Source: Pseudonocardia benzenivorans CB1190
GTDB taxonomy: Bacteria; Actinomycetota; Actinomycetes; Mycobacteriales; Pseudonocardiaceae
Length of the DNA stretch: 64,000 bases
Direction: 5' to 3'
Assembly: GCF_000196675.2 (NCBI RefSeq)
Contig: NC_015312.1
Coordinates: 744,001 to 808,000 of the forward strand
The notes beneath the pieces are model-generated. The model saw nothing but the letters and a program-made list of their open reading frames with translations. It was not told where the DNA came from and ran no database searches. Position numbers and translations under genes: made by a program. Every line of letters starts with the position of its first letter. The stretch's first letter is position 1. This document shows positions 24,750 through 32,881 of the stretch, piece after piece.

Positions 24750-25343
24750 ATGCGCACGGACGAGCAGCCCGAGCGCCGGGCCCGTCGGCCGCGGCGCCTG
24801 CCGCGGCGCCGCAGCGACCGGGTGGAGGCGCTGACGACGTGGGTGCTCTGCGGGCTCGTCGCCGCGACCCTGGTGGCCACGGCACTCGTCGGCGGCTGGG
24901 TGCACGCCTTCGCCTCCGACAGGATCCGTGCCGAGCAGAGCGACCGTCGGCCGGTCCCGGCGGTCGCGGTTGCCGACGCGCCGGTCGTTCCGGGGGACGG
25001 CGGCGTCGGACCGACGTACGGCACCGTCCGGTGGACCGCCCCCGACGGAACCGAGCGCGCCGGGTCCGCGCAGGTTCCGCCGCTGACGAAGGCGGGGGGT
25101 GCCGTCACGGTCTGGACCGACGACAGGGGCGACGTCGTGGCGCCTCCACTGGGTTCGGAGTTCCCCCTGGTCATGACCGCGACGAGCGTCGTGTTCACCC
25201 TCCTGGCCGGGTTCGTCCTGATCGTGTTCGCGGTGCTGGGCGAGCGCCGGTTGCTCGACCGGCTGCGGGCGGCGGAATGGGGCGCCGGCTGGCGCCGGGT
25301 CGAGCCGGTCTGGAGCGGCCGTGAGGACTCGGGACGGCGGTAG
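24750..25343 (+). CDS. Rv1733c-like two-helix membrane protein
   Basis: 197 residues. A strongly basic cytosolic N-terminus (RRARRPRRLPRRRSDRVE) precedes TM1 (about 27-52, TTWVLCGLVAATLVATALVG). An extracytoplasmic loop of about 85 residues follows, containing VRWTAPDGTERAGSA and VTVWTDDRGD, then TM2 (about 141-164, FTLLAGFVLIVFAVLG) and a basic tail. This is the layout of Rv1733c, a DosR-regulon membrane protein of M. tuberculosis whose function is unknown. Its position inside this block supports the assignment. Confidence 0.82.
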   Translation: MRTDEQPERRARRPRRLPRRRSDRVEALTTWVLCGLVAATLVATALVGGWVHAFASDRIRAEQSDRRPVPAVAVADAPVVPGDGGVGPTYGTVRWTAPDGTERAGSAQVPPLTKAGGAVTVWTDDRGDVVAPPLGSEFPLVMTATSVVFTLLAGFVLIVFAVLGERRLLDRLRAAEWGAGWRRVEPVWSGREDSGRR

Positions 25344-25351
25344 GGCCCGGG

Positions 25352-26329
25352 TCAGTCCTCGACCGTCGTGAGGACGTCGGACACGGGCCGGCGCGGCGTG
25401 CGCGGCAGCTCGCCCGACGGCGGCCAGCCGACGCGCAGGACGAGCTGCGGGACCGAGGTGCCGCCGAGGACGTCGTCGCGCAGCGCGAGGCGGGTGCGGG
25501 TGACCTCCATCGGGGTGCTGAGCGGGCACGAGGCGAGACCCTGCACGACCGCGCGCAGCGAGACGGCGGAGAGCGCCTCCCCGGCGCGCAGCCACGACAG
25601 GGGGTCGTCGGAGGACGTCGCGATGATCAGCAGCTGCGCGCCGTCGTCGACGTCGGGGTACCGCTCCTCCAGCACGCCGGGGGTGAAGTGGCGTACGGCC
25701 GGACCGGCGGCGCCGGGATCGGCGGGCAGGTTCGCCGCGGGCACCCCGTCGGGCCCGACGAGTCCCCCGCTCCACATCGCCAGCTCCGTGCTGTAGCCGG
25801 GGAGCGACTGCTGCGCGAGCCCGGCGTCGCGGATCGCCCGCAGCACGGCAGCGTGGTCGGCCGGCTCGACGGGTGTCAGCCGGGCACCGTTCGCAGCCGC
25901 GGCTGCGACCAGCTCGTCCAGGAACGCGGGCGGCACCGGCCACGTGCTGAACCGGCGGCGGTCGCTGCGCCGCACGGGGATCGCCGAGGCCAGGCCGATG
26001 TCGGTCTCGGTGTCCGGGCGTCCGTCCGCGCGCAGCTCGACGGCGGCGAGATGGTCGCCGTCGGCGGGGTTGGGCAGCCGGTGCACGACGGCGTGCCGAC
26101 CCGCGGCGACCAGCGCCACGCGCAGGTGGTGCAGTGCCGCGCCGCAGCTCATCACGAGGTCGCGGCCGTCGGGGTCGGTGACCTGCAACCACCGGCCGAG
26201 GTCCGCGTGCAGGTGCAGGCTCGCCGGCCCGACGAGCCAGCGCCACGGCTGGCTGTTGTGCACCGACGGTGCCATGCAGGCGAGGCCGACGGCCGCCCGC
26301 ACGGTCGCGGCGTCACGGGTGTCGAGCAT
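25352..26329 (-). CDS. Acg-type nitroreductase-family protein
   Basis: 325 residues. The start MLDTRDAATVRAAVGLACMAPSVHNSQPW contains the family's APSVHNSQPWRW motif (split here), and the C-terminus WPPSGELPRTPRRPVSDVL is also typical. Acg (Rv2032) and its relatives Rv3127 and Rv3131 are DosR-regulon flavin-fold proteins that bind FMN and may sequester it rather than reduce nitro groups. ATG 26329 follows GAAGGAG. Only 56 bp separates it from the universal stress gene upstream, and no DosR-like box lies between, so the two are probably one transcript. Confidence 0.87.
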   Translation of the reverse strand: MLDTRDAATVRAAVGLACMAPSVHNSQPWRWLVGPASLHLHADLGRWLQVTDPDGRDLVMSCGAALHHLRVALVAAGRHAVVHRLPNPADGDHLAAVELRADGRPDTETDIGLASAIPVRRSDRRRFSTWPVPPAFLDELVAAAAANGARLTPVEPADHAAVLRAIRDAGLAQQSLPGYSTELAMWSGGLVGPDGVPAANLPADPGAAGPAVRHFTPGVLEERYPDVDDGAQLLIIATSSDDPLSWLRAGEALSAVSLRAVVQGLASCPLSTPMEVTRTRLALRDDVLGGTSVPQLVLRVGWPPSGELPRTPRRPVSDVLTTVED

Positions 26330-26385
26330 GGTCGAACTCCTTCGATCGAGGGCGGCCGTGCGGCCGCGATGGGGCAGCGGCACTG

Positions 26386-27294
26386 TCACGACGCCGCGTC
26401 GGCGGTGCCGGGTCCCGTGCGCTCCCGGCCGCCGAGCGGGGTGGCCGCGAACAGCAGCGGGCACGCGCTCGCGGTGAGCAGGGCCCGTCCGACCGTCCCG
26501 ACGCCCCCGTGCCGGCCGCCGCCGACGACGACCAGGGCGGCCCCGGACGACCTCAGGGCGAGGGCCGTCGCGGGCTCCTCCTGCACCGCATCGGCGGTGA
26601 CACGCACGGACGGGTAGGGGACGGACCAGGCCGCCAACTGGTCGTCGACGTCGTCGGGGACGCGTGGGCGCGGACCGTGACCGGCGTGCACCACGGTGAG
26701 CGGCAGGTCGTGCGCCGCGGCGGCACCGAACGCCGCGGCGAGGACCGCGGTGTCGGCCGTCGTGCCGTCGACGCCCGCGATCACGGGACCGTCGGGGCCC
26801 ACCGGGCCGTCGGGGCTCGCCAGGACGACCACGACCGGGCACGACGTGCGGCCGACCAGGTCCGACGGGCCCGGTCCGCGGGCCGCACCCAGCACGAGGA
26901 GCCGGGCGTCCTCGGCGACGTCCAGCAGGCCGGCGACGGGTTCGTCGTCGACGCGGCGGACCCCGACGACGAGCGAGGGCTGCCGCCGCCGGGCGACGCC
27001 GCGCGCGTGCTCCAGGACGCCGCCCGGGTGCCGGCCGGCGCCGACGCCGAGATCGTCGACCGCACCGAGGACCACGAGCCCGCACCCGCGGGCCGCCGCC
27101 TCGTCCGCCGCCCAGGCGACCGCTCCGAACGCCGTCGCGCTGTCGTCGACGGCGACGACGACCGGGGCACCGACGACCGGGGCACCGACGACCGGGGCAC
27201 CGACGACCGGAGAAACACCGGCCGGGGCGACGAGGTCGGCCGGCTCGGCGGCACCCGCGAGCGCCATGGCCGCCCCGGGTCGTGGCTCGTTCAT
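26386..27294 (-). CDS. Universal stress protein, tandem UspA, with repeat N-terminus
   Basis: 302 residues. The first 45 residues are an Ala/Pro/Val extension holding a GAPVV pentapeptide repeated three to four times, then two UspA domains (VVVAVDDSATAFGAVAWAAD; VIAGVDGTTADTAVLAAAFG). Nucleotide loops are partly altered (LGAARGPGPSDLVG; VGGGRHGGVGTVGR). ATG 27294 follows GGGAG; ATG 27267 (MALAG) is an alternative. Box G lies 62 bp upstream. The repeat extension is not usual for the family. Confidence 0.85.
   Translation of the reverse strand: MNEPRPGAAMALAGAAEPADLVAPAGVSPVVGAPVVGAPVVGAPVVVAVDDSATAFGAVAWAADEAAARGCGLVVLGAVDDLGVGAGRHPGGVLEHARGVARRRQPSLVVGVRRVDDEPVAGLLDVAEDARLLVLGAARGPGPSDLVGRTSCPVVVVLASPDGPVGPDGPVIAGVDGTTADTAVLAAAFGAAAAHDLPLTVVHAGHGPRPRVPDDVDDQLAAWSVPYPSVRVTADAVQEEPATALALRSSGAALVVVGGGRHGGVGTVGRALLTASACPLLFAATPLGGRERTGPGTADAAS
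27156..27210 (-). repeat. 15-bp tandem repeat in a universal stress gene
   Basis: Unit CGACGACCGGGGCAC, 3.7 exact copies, coding for GAPVV on the minus strand. Multiples of 15 keep frame, so copy number could vary without inactivating the gene. Confidence 0.85.
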
Positions 27295-27356
27295 GTCCGT
27301 CTCCCGACGTCTGGTGGGCATGTTCGACGGTGCGTCGAAAATGGTGGACGGCGCGC

Positions 27357-27370
27357 GGGCCGAACGTCCC
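27357..27370 (-). promoter_or_regulatory. DosR-like box G (GGGCCGAACGTCCC)
   Basis: One mismatch (C for A) in the left half. 62 bp before the universal stress start at 27294. Confidence 0.6.
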
Positions 27371-27416
27371 GGGCCCGTGGACCGGTGGGCCCGCGTCCCC
27401 GCCGGGCCGCCCCGGG

Positions 27417-28424
27417 TCAGGGCCGGTCGGGTCCGTCGTCGCTGCCGAGGACGTCCTCGACCGGTCGTCGTGGGGTCGCGGCCACCGGCCAGCCGTGGCC
27501 GATCCGCAGGACGACCTGCGGCGGGCGCGACCCGCTGATCAGCCGGCGCATCCGGTCGCGGGCCTCGGGCACCTCGATCAGCTGCGACAGGAACGACACC
27601 GCCAACCCGTGCACGGTGGCCGTCAGCAGGACGCGTTGGAGTGCCTCGCCCGCCCGGATCTCCTCGCGCGGACCCTCTCCGTGCACGCTCAGCACGGCGA
27701 TGAGGGGTTCGTCCTCGTAGACGCGGTCGCCCGGCGCGGTGCCACCGCTGAAGTCGCGCAGGACCCAGGTCGAGTTGGGCGGCGGCAACGGGCCGCCCGC
27801 CCACGCCGGCACTCCGTCCGGCCGGTCGGCGGTGTGGCCGGTCCAGGCCTCCAGTTCGGCCGCGAACGCGGGGTCCGCGACCTGCTTCTCGTGGGCCCGG
27901 CGGGCGAGATCGCTCAGCTCCCAACGGGTCTCGGGGTCGGTGACGAGATCGAGCCACGCGCCCTCCTCGACGGCCGCGCGGCGCAGCTCGTACCGCGCGA
28001 CCGTCGACACCTCGACGTCGGCGAACGGGTTGCGGTTGGTGCGCCGGCGCGGCACGGCGTCGAGCAGCTGCAGCATCCGCGGGCCGGCGGGGCGGTCGCC
28101 GCTGCGCCGCACGGAGGCGATCAGGTCCGGGCGGTCCCGGTCCGGGAGGATGCTCACCAGCGGCCGGATCCCGGCGCCGAGCAACGCCAGCCGAAGGGTG
28201 AAAAGCGCTGCGCCGCAAGCGATTCGCAGTTCGCGACCGTCCGGGTCCGCGACGCGCAGCTGCCGGTCGCGGTCGGCGTGCAGCTCGATCGCGTCGGGCG
28301 TCGTCCGGAACCGCCACGGCTGGCTGTTGTGCAGCGACGGCGCCATGCCTGCCGTGCTCAGCGCGTCGCGCACCTGGGTCCCGGACAGCCCGAGCGCTCC
28401 CGCGGTCTCGATCATCATGCCCAC
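27417..28424 (-). CDS. Acg-type nitroreductase-family protein
   Basis: 335 residues, paralogue of 25352-26329. Motifs APSLHNSQPWRF near residue 28 and the C-terminal WPVAATPRRPVEDVLG; the middle includes RRRTNRNPFADVEVS and the long lid region typical of Acg proteins. Start GTG 28424 or ATG 28418; neither has a strong ribosome site. Divergent from the DosS-type kinase with box H between, as expected if both answer to the same regulator. Flavin-binding is family knowledge; enzymatic role unproven. Confidence 0.86.
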   Translation of the reverse strand: MGMMIETAGALGLSGTQVRDALSTAGMAPSLHNSQPWRFRTTPDAIELHADRDRQLRVADPDGRELRIACGAALFTLRLALLGAGIRPLVSILPDRDRPDLIASVRRSGDRPAGPRMLQLLDAVPRRRTNRNPFADVEVSTVARYELRRAAVEEGAWLDLVTDPETRWELSDLARRAHEKQVADPAFAAELEAWTGHTADRPDGVPAWAGGPLPPPNSTWVLRDFSGGTAPGDRVYEDEPLIAVLSVHGEGPREEIRAGEALQRVLLTATVHGLAVSFLSQLIEVPEARDRMRRLISGSRPPQVVLRIGHGWPVAATPRRPVEDVLGSDDGPDRP

Positions 28425-28495
28425 CGTCGTCGAGGCGGACGGGCGTCGTCCGCCGATCGGGCCCAGCCTGCGACCGCGGTCGCGCGCACGGACAC

Positions 28496-28509
28496 CCGAC
28501 GAAGGTCCC
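28496..28509 (-). promoter_or_regulatory. DosR-like box H (minus strand GGGACCTTCGTCGG)
   Basis: Intact left half and centre, right half GTCGG. 71 bp before the nitroreductase start and 79 bp before the kinase start, so it can serve both. Confidence 0.6.
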
Positions 28510-28588
28510 GCCGAGGGGGGTCTTCCAGCGGGGGCGGCCGGGATTCCGACCCGTGCCGCGGCGCGCCGGGCCGTGTCACCGTTCGGCG

Positions 28589-30232
28589 ATGAGGTACGAC
28601 ATCGGCGGCACGGGCACGATCACGTCCGACGGCGCTCGCCTCGACGTGGACCGTGCTCGTCTGGTCGAGGCCGCGCTGGCCGTCGCGTCCGGCTCGGAGC
28701 TCGAGGCGACGCTGCACCGGGTCGTCGAGGCCGCGACCGCGCTGGTGGACGCCCGGTACGGCGCGCTCGGTGTCCTCGGGGCCGACGGCCGGGTCGTGCG
28801 CGTCGTCGAGGTCGGGTCCGGCGACCGCGACCGGATCTGGGACCGTAATCCTGGAGCCACCCCTGTCGCACCGCCCGCGGCGCGGACGTTCCTCGGCGTC
28901 CCGATCCGGGCCGGGGACGTGGTCTTCGGCAACCTCTGGCTGACCGCGCAGGACGCCTTCACCGCCGCCGACGAACGCCTCGTCCAGGCATTGGCCGCGG
29001 CCGCGGGCGTCGCGGTGCACAACGCCGTCCTCCTCGAACGCGCGCGGACGCGCGAGCGCTGGCTCGAGGCGCTCGGCGACGTCCGCGGTGAGGTCCTCGG
29101 TGGCGCGACGACCGCCGAGGTGCTCACGCTCGTCGCGACCCGCACCGTCGAGCTGACCGCGTCCACGTCGGCCGTCGTGCTGCTCGGGCCCGACGACGAC
29201 GGCCGCTACCGCGCGGTCGCGTCCGCCGGCGCGCCGCCGGACGCCCCGTCCGTGATGCCGGGTGTGCTCGACGAGGTGACCGAGAGCCGCGGACCGGTGC
29301 TGGGCGCCCGGCCGCCTGCGGGCGCGGGCGATCCCGCCGGGCCGTGGCTCGCGGTGCCCATGCTGGCGGGCGAGCGGGTCGAAGGGGTCCTGCTCGCCGT
29401 CCGCCCGGCCGGTGCCGACGCGTTCGTGCCGGCCGAGGTGCCGCTGCTGACGTCGTTCGCCGAGCAGGCCGTGCTCGCGCTCGACATCGCCGAGAAGGCC
29501 CGTGCCCAGCGCCGTCTCGACGTCCTCGCGGACCGTGAGCGGATCGCGCGCGAGGTGCACGATCGCGTCATCCAGCGGCTGTTCGCGACGGGGCTGCAGC
29601 TGCAGAGCGCGTTGCGGCGGACCACCGACGACGACGTCGCCGGCCGGGTCCGGCGCGCCGTCGACCAGCTCGACCGGACGGTCCGCGACATCCGCGCGTC
29701 CGTGTTCGACCCGCAGCCCGACGACGGCGACCCCGGCCTGAGCCGTGCGCTGCTGGACCTCGTCGCCAGGGCCGGTGCGGGTTCGGGGATCCGGGTCGCC
29801 CTGCACACCGACGGGCCCGTCGACACCGTGGTGGGGCCTGACCTGGTCCCGCACGTCCTGGCCGTCGCGCGGGAGGCCGTCGCCAACGCCGTCCGGCACT
29901 CGGGCGCCCGCCTGGTCACGTTGACCGTCCGGGCCGGCGCGGACCTCGTGGTCCGCGTCGTGGACGACGGCATGGGCATCCGTCCGGGCGCGGCGGGCGA
30001 CGGACTGGCCGACATCGTCGCCCGGGCACGCGACCTGGGCGGAACGGCATCGGTGGAGCGCAGGCTCGGCGGTGGGACGCGCATCGTCTGGCGGGTACCG
30101 CTCGACGACGATCTCGACGGGGATCCCGGCGGCGAGCACAGCGACGTCCCCGCGGGTCCGGCCCCCGTCGAGGAGGGCGGGACCTCGGCCGCTGCGGGAC
30201 GGGCCGAAGGACCTGCGCCGGCGGGTCACTGA
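28589..30232 (+). CDS. DosS/DevS-type sensor histidine kinase (GAF-GAF-HisKA_3-HATPase)
   Basis: 547 residues, no membrane helix, so cytosolic. GAF-A at about 21-150 ([33 protein letters not shown]), GAF-B at about 170-300, dimerisation/phosphoacceptor helix with His324 ([13 protein letters not shown]), ATPase motifs near 420-510 ([36 protein letters not shown]). Alignment from memory with M. tuberculosis DosS/DosT shows GAF-A is about 30 residues short between GVLG and RTFLGVP, the stretch carrying the haem-ligand histidine; no His lies between residues 44 and 143. It may thus sense through GAF-B or differently. Start ATG 28589; GTG 28553 also possible. Confidence 0.88.
   Translation: MRYDIGGTGTITSDGARLDVDRARLVEAALAVASGSELEATLHRVVEAATALVDARYGALGVLGADGRVVRVVEVGSGDRDRIWDRNPGATPVAPPAARTFLGVPIRAGDVVFGNLWLTAQDAFTAADERLVQALAAAAGVAVHNAVLLERARTRERWLEALGDVRGEVLGGATTAEVLTLVATRTVELTASTSAVVLLGPDDDGRYRAVASAGAPPDAPSVMPGVLDEVTESRGPVLGARPPAGAGDPAGPWLAVPMLAGERVEGVLLAVRPAGADAFVPAEVPLLTSFAEQAVLALDIAEKARAQRRLDVLADRERIAREVHDRVIQRLFATGLQLQSALRRTTDDDVAGRVRRAVDQLDRTVRDIRASVFDPQPDDGDPGLSRALLDLVARAGAGSGIRVALHTDGPVDTVVGPDLVPHVLAVAREAVANAVRHSGARLVTLTVRAGADLVVRVVDDGMGIRPGAAGDGLADIVARARDLGGTASVERRLGGGTRIVWRVPLDDDLDGDPGGEHSDVPAGPAPVEEGGTSAAAGRAEGPAPAGH
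30201..30214 (+). promoter_or_regulatory. DosR-like box I (GGGCCGAAGGACCT)
   Basis: Degenerate dyad inside the 3' end of the kinase gene, 80 bp before the ATG at 30295. Confidence 0.4.
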
Positions 30233-30294
30233 GCCGCTGCCGCGCCCCGCCGCGGACGGCCATCGTCGTGAGCGGGGACGGAGCGGGAGGGACG

Positions 30295-31209
30295 ATGGAC
30301 ATCCACATCGGATCGGTGGTCGTCGGGATCGACGGGTCCGCGCACGCACTCGCCGCCACCCGGTGGGCCGCGGTGGAGGCGTGCCGGCGTGGGCTGCCGT
30401 TGCGCCTGGTCTCCGCGGTCGGCTGGGCGACCTGGTCGCCGATCGGCCTGCCCGCACTCGGCGAGGAGTACGAGCGGGGCGTCCTCCTCGAGACGGCGCA
30501 CGCGATGGTCGACGCCGCCGCCGACGCCGCGACCGCGACCGTGCCGGGCGTCGAGGTGCAGCGCGAGGTCCGTGGCGGCGTGCCGGCCCGGGTGCTCGTC
30601 GAGGAGTCCGCCGCGGCCGCGCTGCTCGTCGTCGGCAACCGGGGCAGTGGCGGCTTCACCGGGCTCCTGCTCGGGTCGGTCGGTGTGACCGTTGCGGCGC
30701 ATGCCCATTGCCCCGTCGTCGTCGTTCGCGGGGACGCCGCCCGGCCCGTGCGCCCCGACGGACCGGTGGTCGTGGGTGTGGGGGAGGAGGCCGAGGCCGA
30801 GGCGGCGATCGCGTTCGCGTTCGACGAGGCCGCCCGCCGCGGGGTGCCGCTCGTCGCCGTCCACTCCTGGATCGAGACGGTCGTCGACCCGTACCTGGTC
30901 CCGTACGTCGACTGGGAGTCCGTCGCGCTCGAGGAACGCCGGGTCCTGACCGACGCGCTGGCGCCCTGGACCGGCAAGTACCCGGGTGTCGAGGTGCGCG
31001 AGGTCGTCGTCCGTGACGGCGCGGCCCGCGCACTGCTGTCGGCGGCCGCGGGCGCGGACCTCGTCGTCGTCGGGTCCCGGGGCTACGGCGCGGCCAGGGG
31101 GCTGCTGCTGGGCTCGGTCAGCCAGGCGATGCTGCAGCACGCGCCGTGCCCGGTGGCCGTGGTGCGCAGCCGCACCGTGGACGCGGCCGCCCTCCTGGAG
31201 CAGCCGTGA
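30295..31209 (+). CDS. Universal stress protein, tandem UspA
   Basis: 304 residues, the most canonical of the six. Domain 1 [20 protein letters not shown] with nucleotide loop [18 protein letters not shown]; domain 2 [20 protein letters not shown] with [21 protein letters not shown] 30295 follows GGGAGGG (30286-30292); the in-frame GTG at 30268 is less well placed. Likely ATP-binding. Its stop overlaps the next universal stress gene (GTGA), so the two are coupled; the kinase gene ends 62 bp upstream. Confidence 0.9.
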   Translation: MDIHIGSVVVGIDGSAHALAATRWAAVEACRRGLPLRLVSAVGWATWSPIGLPALGEEYERGVLLETAHAMVDAAADAATATVPGVEVQREVRGGVPARVLVEESAAAALLVVGNRGSGGFTGLLLGSVGVTVAAHAHCPVVVVRGDAARPVRPDGPVVVGVGEEAEAEAAIAFAFDEAARRGVPLVAVHSWIETVVDPYLVPYVDWESVALEERRVLTDALAPWTGKYPGVEVREVVVRDGAARALLSAAAGADLVVVGSRGYGAARGLLLGSVSQAMLQHAPCPVAVVRSRTVDAAALLEQP

Positions 31210-32051
31210 CGCACCCGAACGGGACGTCCACACGGCCCTGCGTCGTCGTGGGCGTCGACGGGTCGGCCGCCGCGTCGGACGCCGTCCGCTGGGCCGCGGC
31301 GGACGCGGCCCTGCGCGGGCTGCCGCTGCGGCTGGTCGCGGTGGCGCGGTGGCCCGCGCGCCGTCGTGCGCCGTCGGCGGACAGGTTGTTCGACGGGTGC
31401 GCCGCCGAGCAGCTGGCGGCGGCCGCCGCCCTCGTGCGTTCGGTGGCGCCGACCGTTCCGGTCACCCGGGCCGCCGGCCGCGGCCCGACGGCGGCGGTGC
31501 TGTCCGCGGCAGGCCGCGACGCCGAGCTCGTCGTGCTCGGTTCCCGCGGCCGGGGGCCCGTCACCGGGGCGCTGCTGGGTTCCGTGGGCCGCACGCTCGC
31601 GGAGACCGGGCCGTGTCCCGTCGTCGTGGTGCACGAGCGCGGGTGGTGGGAGGCGTTGCGCGCCGACGGTGATCCGGTCGTCGTCGGTGTCGGGCACCTG
31701 GCCGGCGCGGCGCAGGCGGTGCGTTTCGCGTTCGACGAGGCCGAGCGGCGCGCCGCCGCGCTGCACGTCGTGCGGGTGGTCCGCACGGCCCGGCCCGACG
31801 ACCGGGCCGCCCTCGACGGCCTGCTGGCCGACGAGACCCGGCGCCGTCCCTCGGTGGACGTCGTTCCGCGCGTCGTCGAGGGCGACCCGGTCGACGTCCT
31901 GACCCGGTTGTCGGCGACCGCCCAGCTCGTGGTGCTCGGAACCCGGGTGCGGCGCCGTCCGTGGTCGCCACGCGGGCACGTCCACCGCGCGCTGCTGCGC
32001 CACGCCCGCTGCCCGACGGTCGTCGTGCGCAGCCGGGACGGACGCGCCTGA
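31206..32051 (+). CDS. Universal stress protein, tandem UspA
   Basis: 281 residues, GTG start overlapping the previous stop. Domain 1 [20 protein letters not shown] with loop [18 protein letters not shown]; domain 2 starts [20 protein letters not shown] and is shortened, with loop [20 protein letters not shown] lacking the usual glycines. Second gene of a stress-protein pair behind the DosS-type kinase. Confidence 0.88.
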   Translation: MTHPNGTSTRPCVVVGVDGSAAASDAVRWAAADAALRGLPLRLVAVARWPARRRAPSADRLFDGCAAEQLAAAAALVRSVAPTVPVTRAAGRGPTAAVLSAAGRDAELVVLGSRGRGPVTGALLGSVGRTLAETGPCPVVVVHERGWWEALRADGDPVVVGVGHLAGAAQAVRFAFDEAERRAAALHVVRVVRTARPDDRAALDGLLADETRRRPSVDVVPRVVEGDPVDVLTRLSATAQLVVLGTRVRRRPWSPRGHVHRALLRHARCPTVVVRSRDGRA

Positions 32052-32088
32052 CCGTGCCCGTGCGCCGCGTCGTCGGGCGACCCGGCGG

Positions 32089-32733
32089 CTACTGGCCGGC
32101 GCGGCGTCGTTCGGCGTAGACGGCGGCCTCGGTGCGGCGGGAGAAGCCGAGCTTGTGCAGCAGTGAGGACACGTAGTTCTTGACGGTTTTCTCGGCGAGG
32201 AACAGTTCGGCGCCGATCTGTTTGTTGGTCAGGCCGTCGGCGACGAGGTCGAGGATGCGTCGTTCCTGGGGGGAGAGGCCGGCGTAGCGGGGGTCTTCGG
32301 TGTCCTCGCCGCGGCGGAGGCGTTCGAGGACGGAGGCGGTGGCTTTGGGGTCGAGGAGTGAGCCGCCGGCGGCGACGGTGCGGACGGCGCCGATGAGGTC
32401 GGTGCCGGCGACTTGTTTGAGCAGGTAGCCGGAGGCGCCGGCCATGATCGCGCCGAAGAGGGCTTCGTCGTCGGAGAAGGAGGTGAGCATGAGGCAGGCG
32501 GGTGGTGGGGAGGTGGCGGAGCGGACGTCGCGGCAGACGGCGACGCCTTCGCCGTCGGGGAGGCGGACGTCGAGGATGGCGACGTCGGGGCGGACGGCGG
32601 GGATGCGGGCGAGGGCTTGGGCGGCGGTGGCGGCTTCGCCGACGATCTGGATGTCGTCCTCGGTCTCGAGGAGTTGGGCGATGCCGCGTCGGACGATCTC
32701 GTGGTCGTCGAGCAGGAACACCGAGATCGTCAC
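32089..32733 (-). CDS. DosR/DevR-type response regulator (NarL/LuxR family)
   Basis: 214 residues. Receiver domain 1-120 with acidic pocket LLDDHE, phosphoacceptor Asp55 (AILDVRLPDG), LTS near 83 and Lys near 105 (GYLLKQ). LuxR helix-turn-helix at about 150-205 (LSPQERRILDLVADGLTNKQ); its recognition helix AEKTVKNYVS is identical to that of M. tuberculosis DosR as I recall it, which explains the DosR-like boxes. GTG 32733 has AGGAGG seven bases upstream. Box J lies 81 bp upstream (autoregulation). Codon use is unlike its neighbours: C-ending codons, GAA and AAA predominate, suggesting separate ancestry. Confidence 0.93.
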   Translation of the reverse strand: MTISVFLLDDHEIVRRGIAQLLETEDDIQIVGEAATAAQALARIPAVRPDVAILDVRLPDGEGVAVCRDVRSATSPPPACLMLTSFSDDEALFGAIMAGASGYLLKQVAGTDLIGAVRTVAAGGSLLDPKATASVLERLRRGEDTEDPRYAGLSPQERRILDLVADGLTNKQIGAELFLAEKTVKNYVSSLLHKLGFSRRTEAAVYAERRRAGQ

Positions 32734-32814
32734 CGGGGGCCTCCTGGGGTGCCGTGCCCTCGACACTAACCCCCGTTCGTCCCCCGGGGCACCGACCCGA
32801 CGACCTCACGTCGC

Positions 32815-32828
32815 GGGACCAAGGTCCC
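32815..32828. promoter_or_regulatory. DosR-like box J (GGGACCAAGGTCCC)
   Basis: Perfect 14-bp dyad, reverse complement of box A. 81 bp before the response-regulator start and 53 bp before the TetR start. Confidence 0.8.
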
Positions 32829-32838
32829 TGACTGTTCG

Positions 32839-32852
32839 ACAACACTTGTTGT
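32839..32852 (+). promoter_or_regulatory. TetR-type operator 1 (ACAACA-CT-TGTTGT)
   Basis: Perfect 6-bp arms, ending 29 bp before the TetR start; overlaps a candidate -35 (TTGTTG). Confidence 0.6.
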
Positions 32853-32859
32853 GGATGAC

Positions 32860-32873
32860 ACTACAGCTGTAGT
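32860..32873 (+). promoter_or_regulatory. TetR-type operator 2 (ACTACAGCTGTAGT)
   Basis: Perfect 14-bp palindrome centred 15 bp before the GTG, overlapping a candidate -10 (TGTAGT, 32868-32873 region). 21 bp centre to centre from operator 1, two helical turns. Confidence 0.7.
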
Positions 32874-32881
32874 TTCGCGAT

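Noticed and set aside
32413..32769. Plus-strand Gly/Asp/Glu-rich frame opposite the DosR-type gene
   Set aside because: It is the complement of the C-rich codons of that gene; no ribosome site and pure low complexity.
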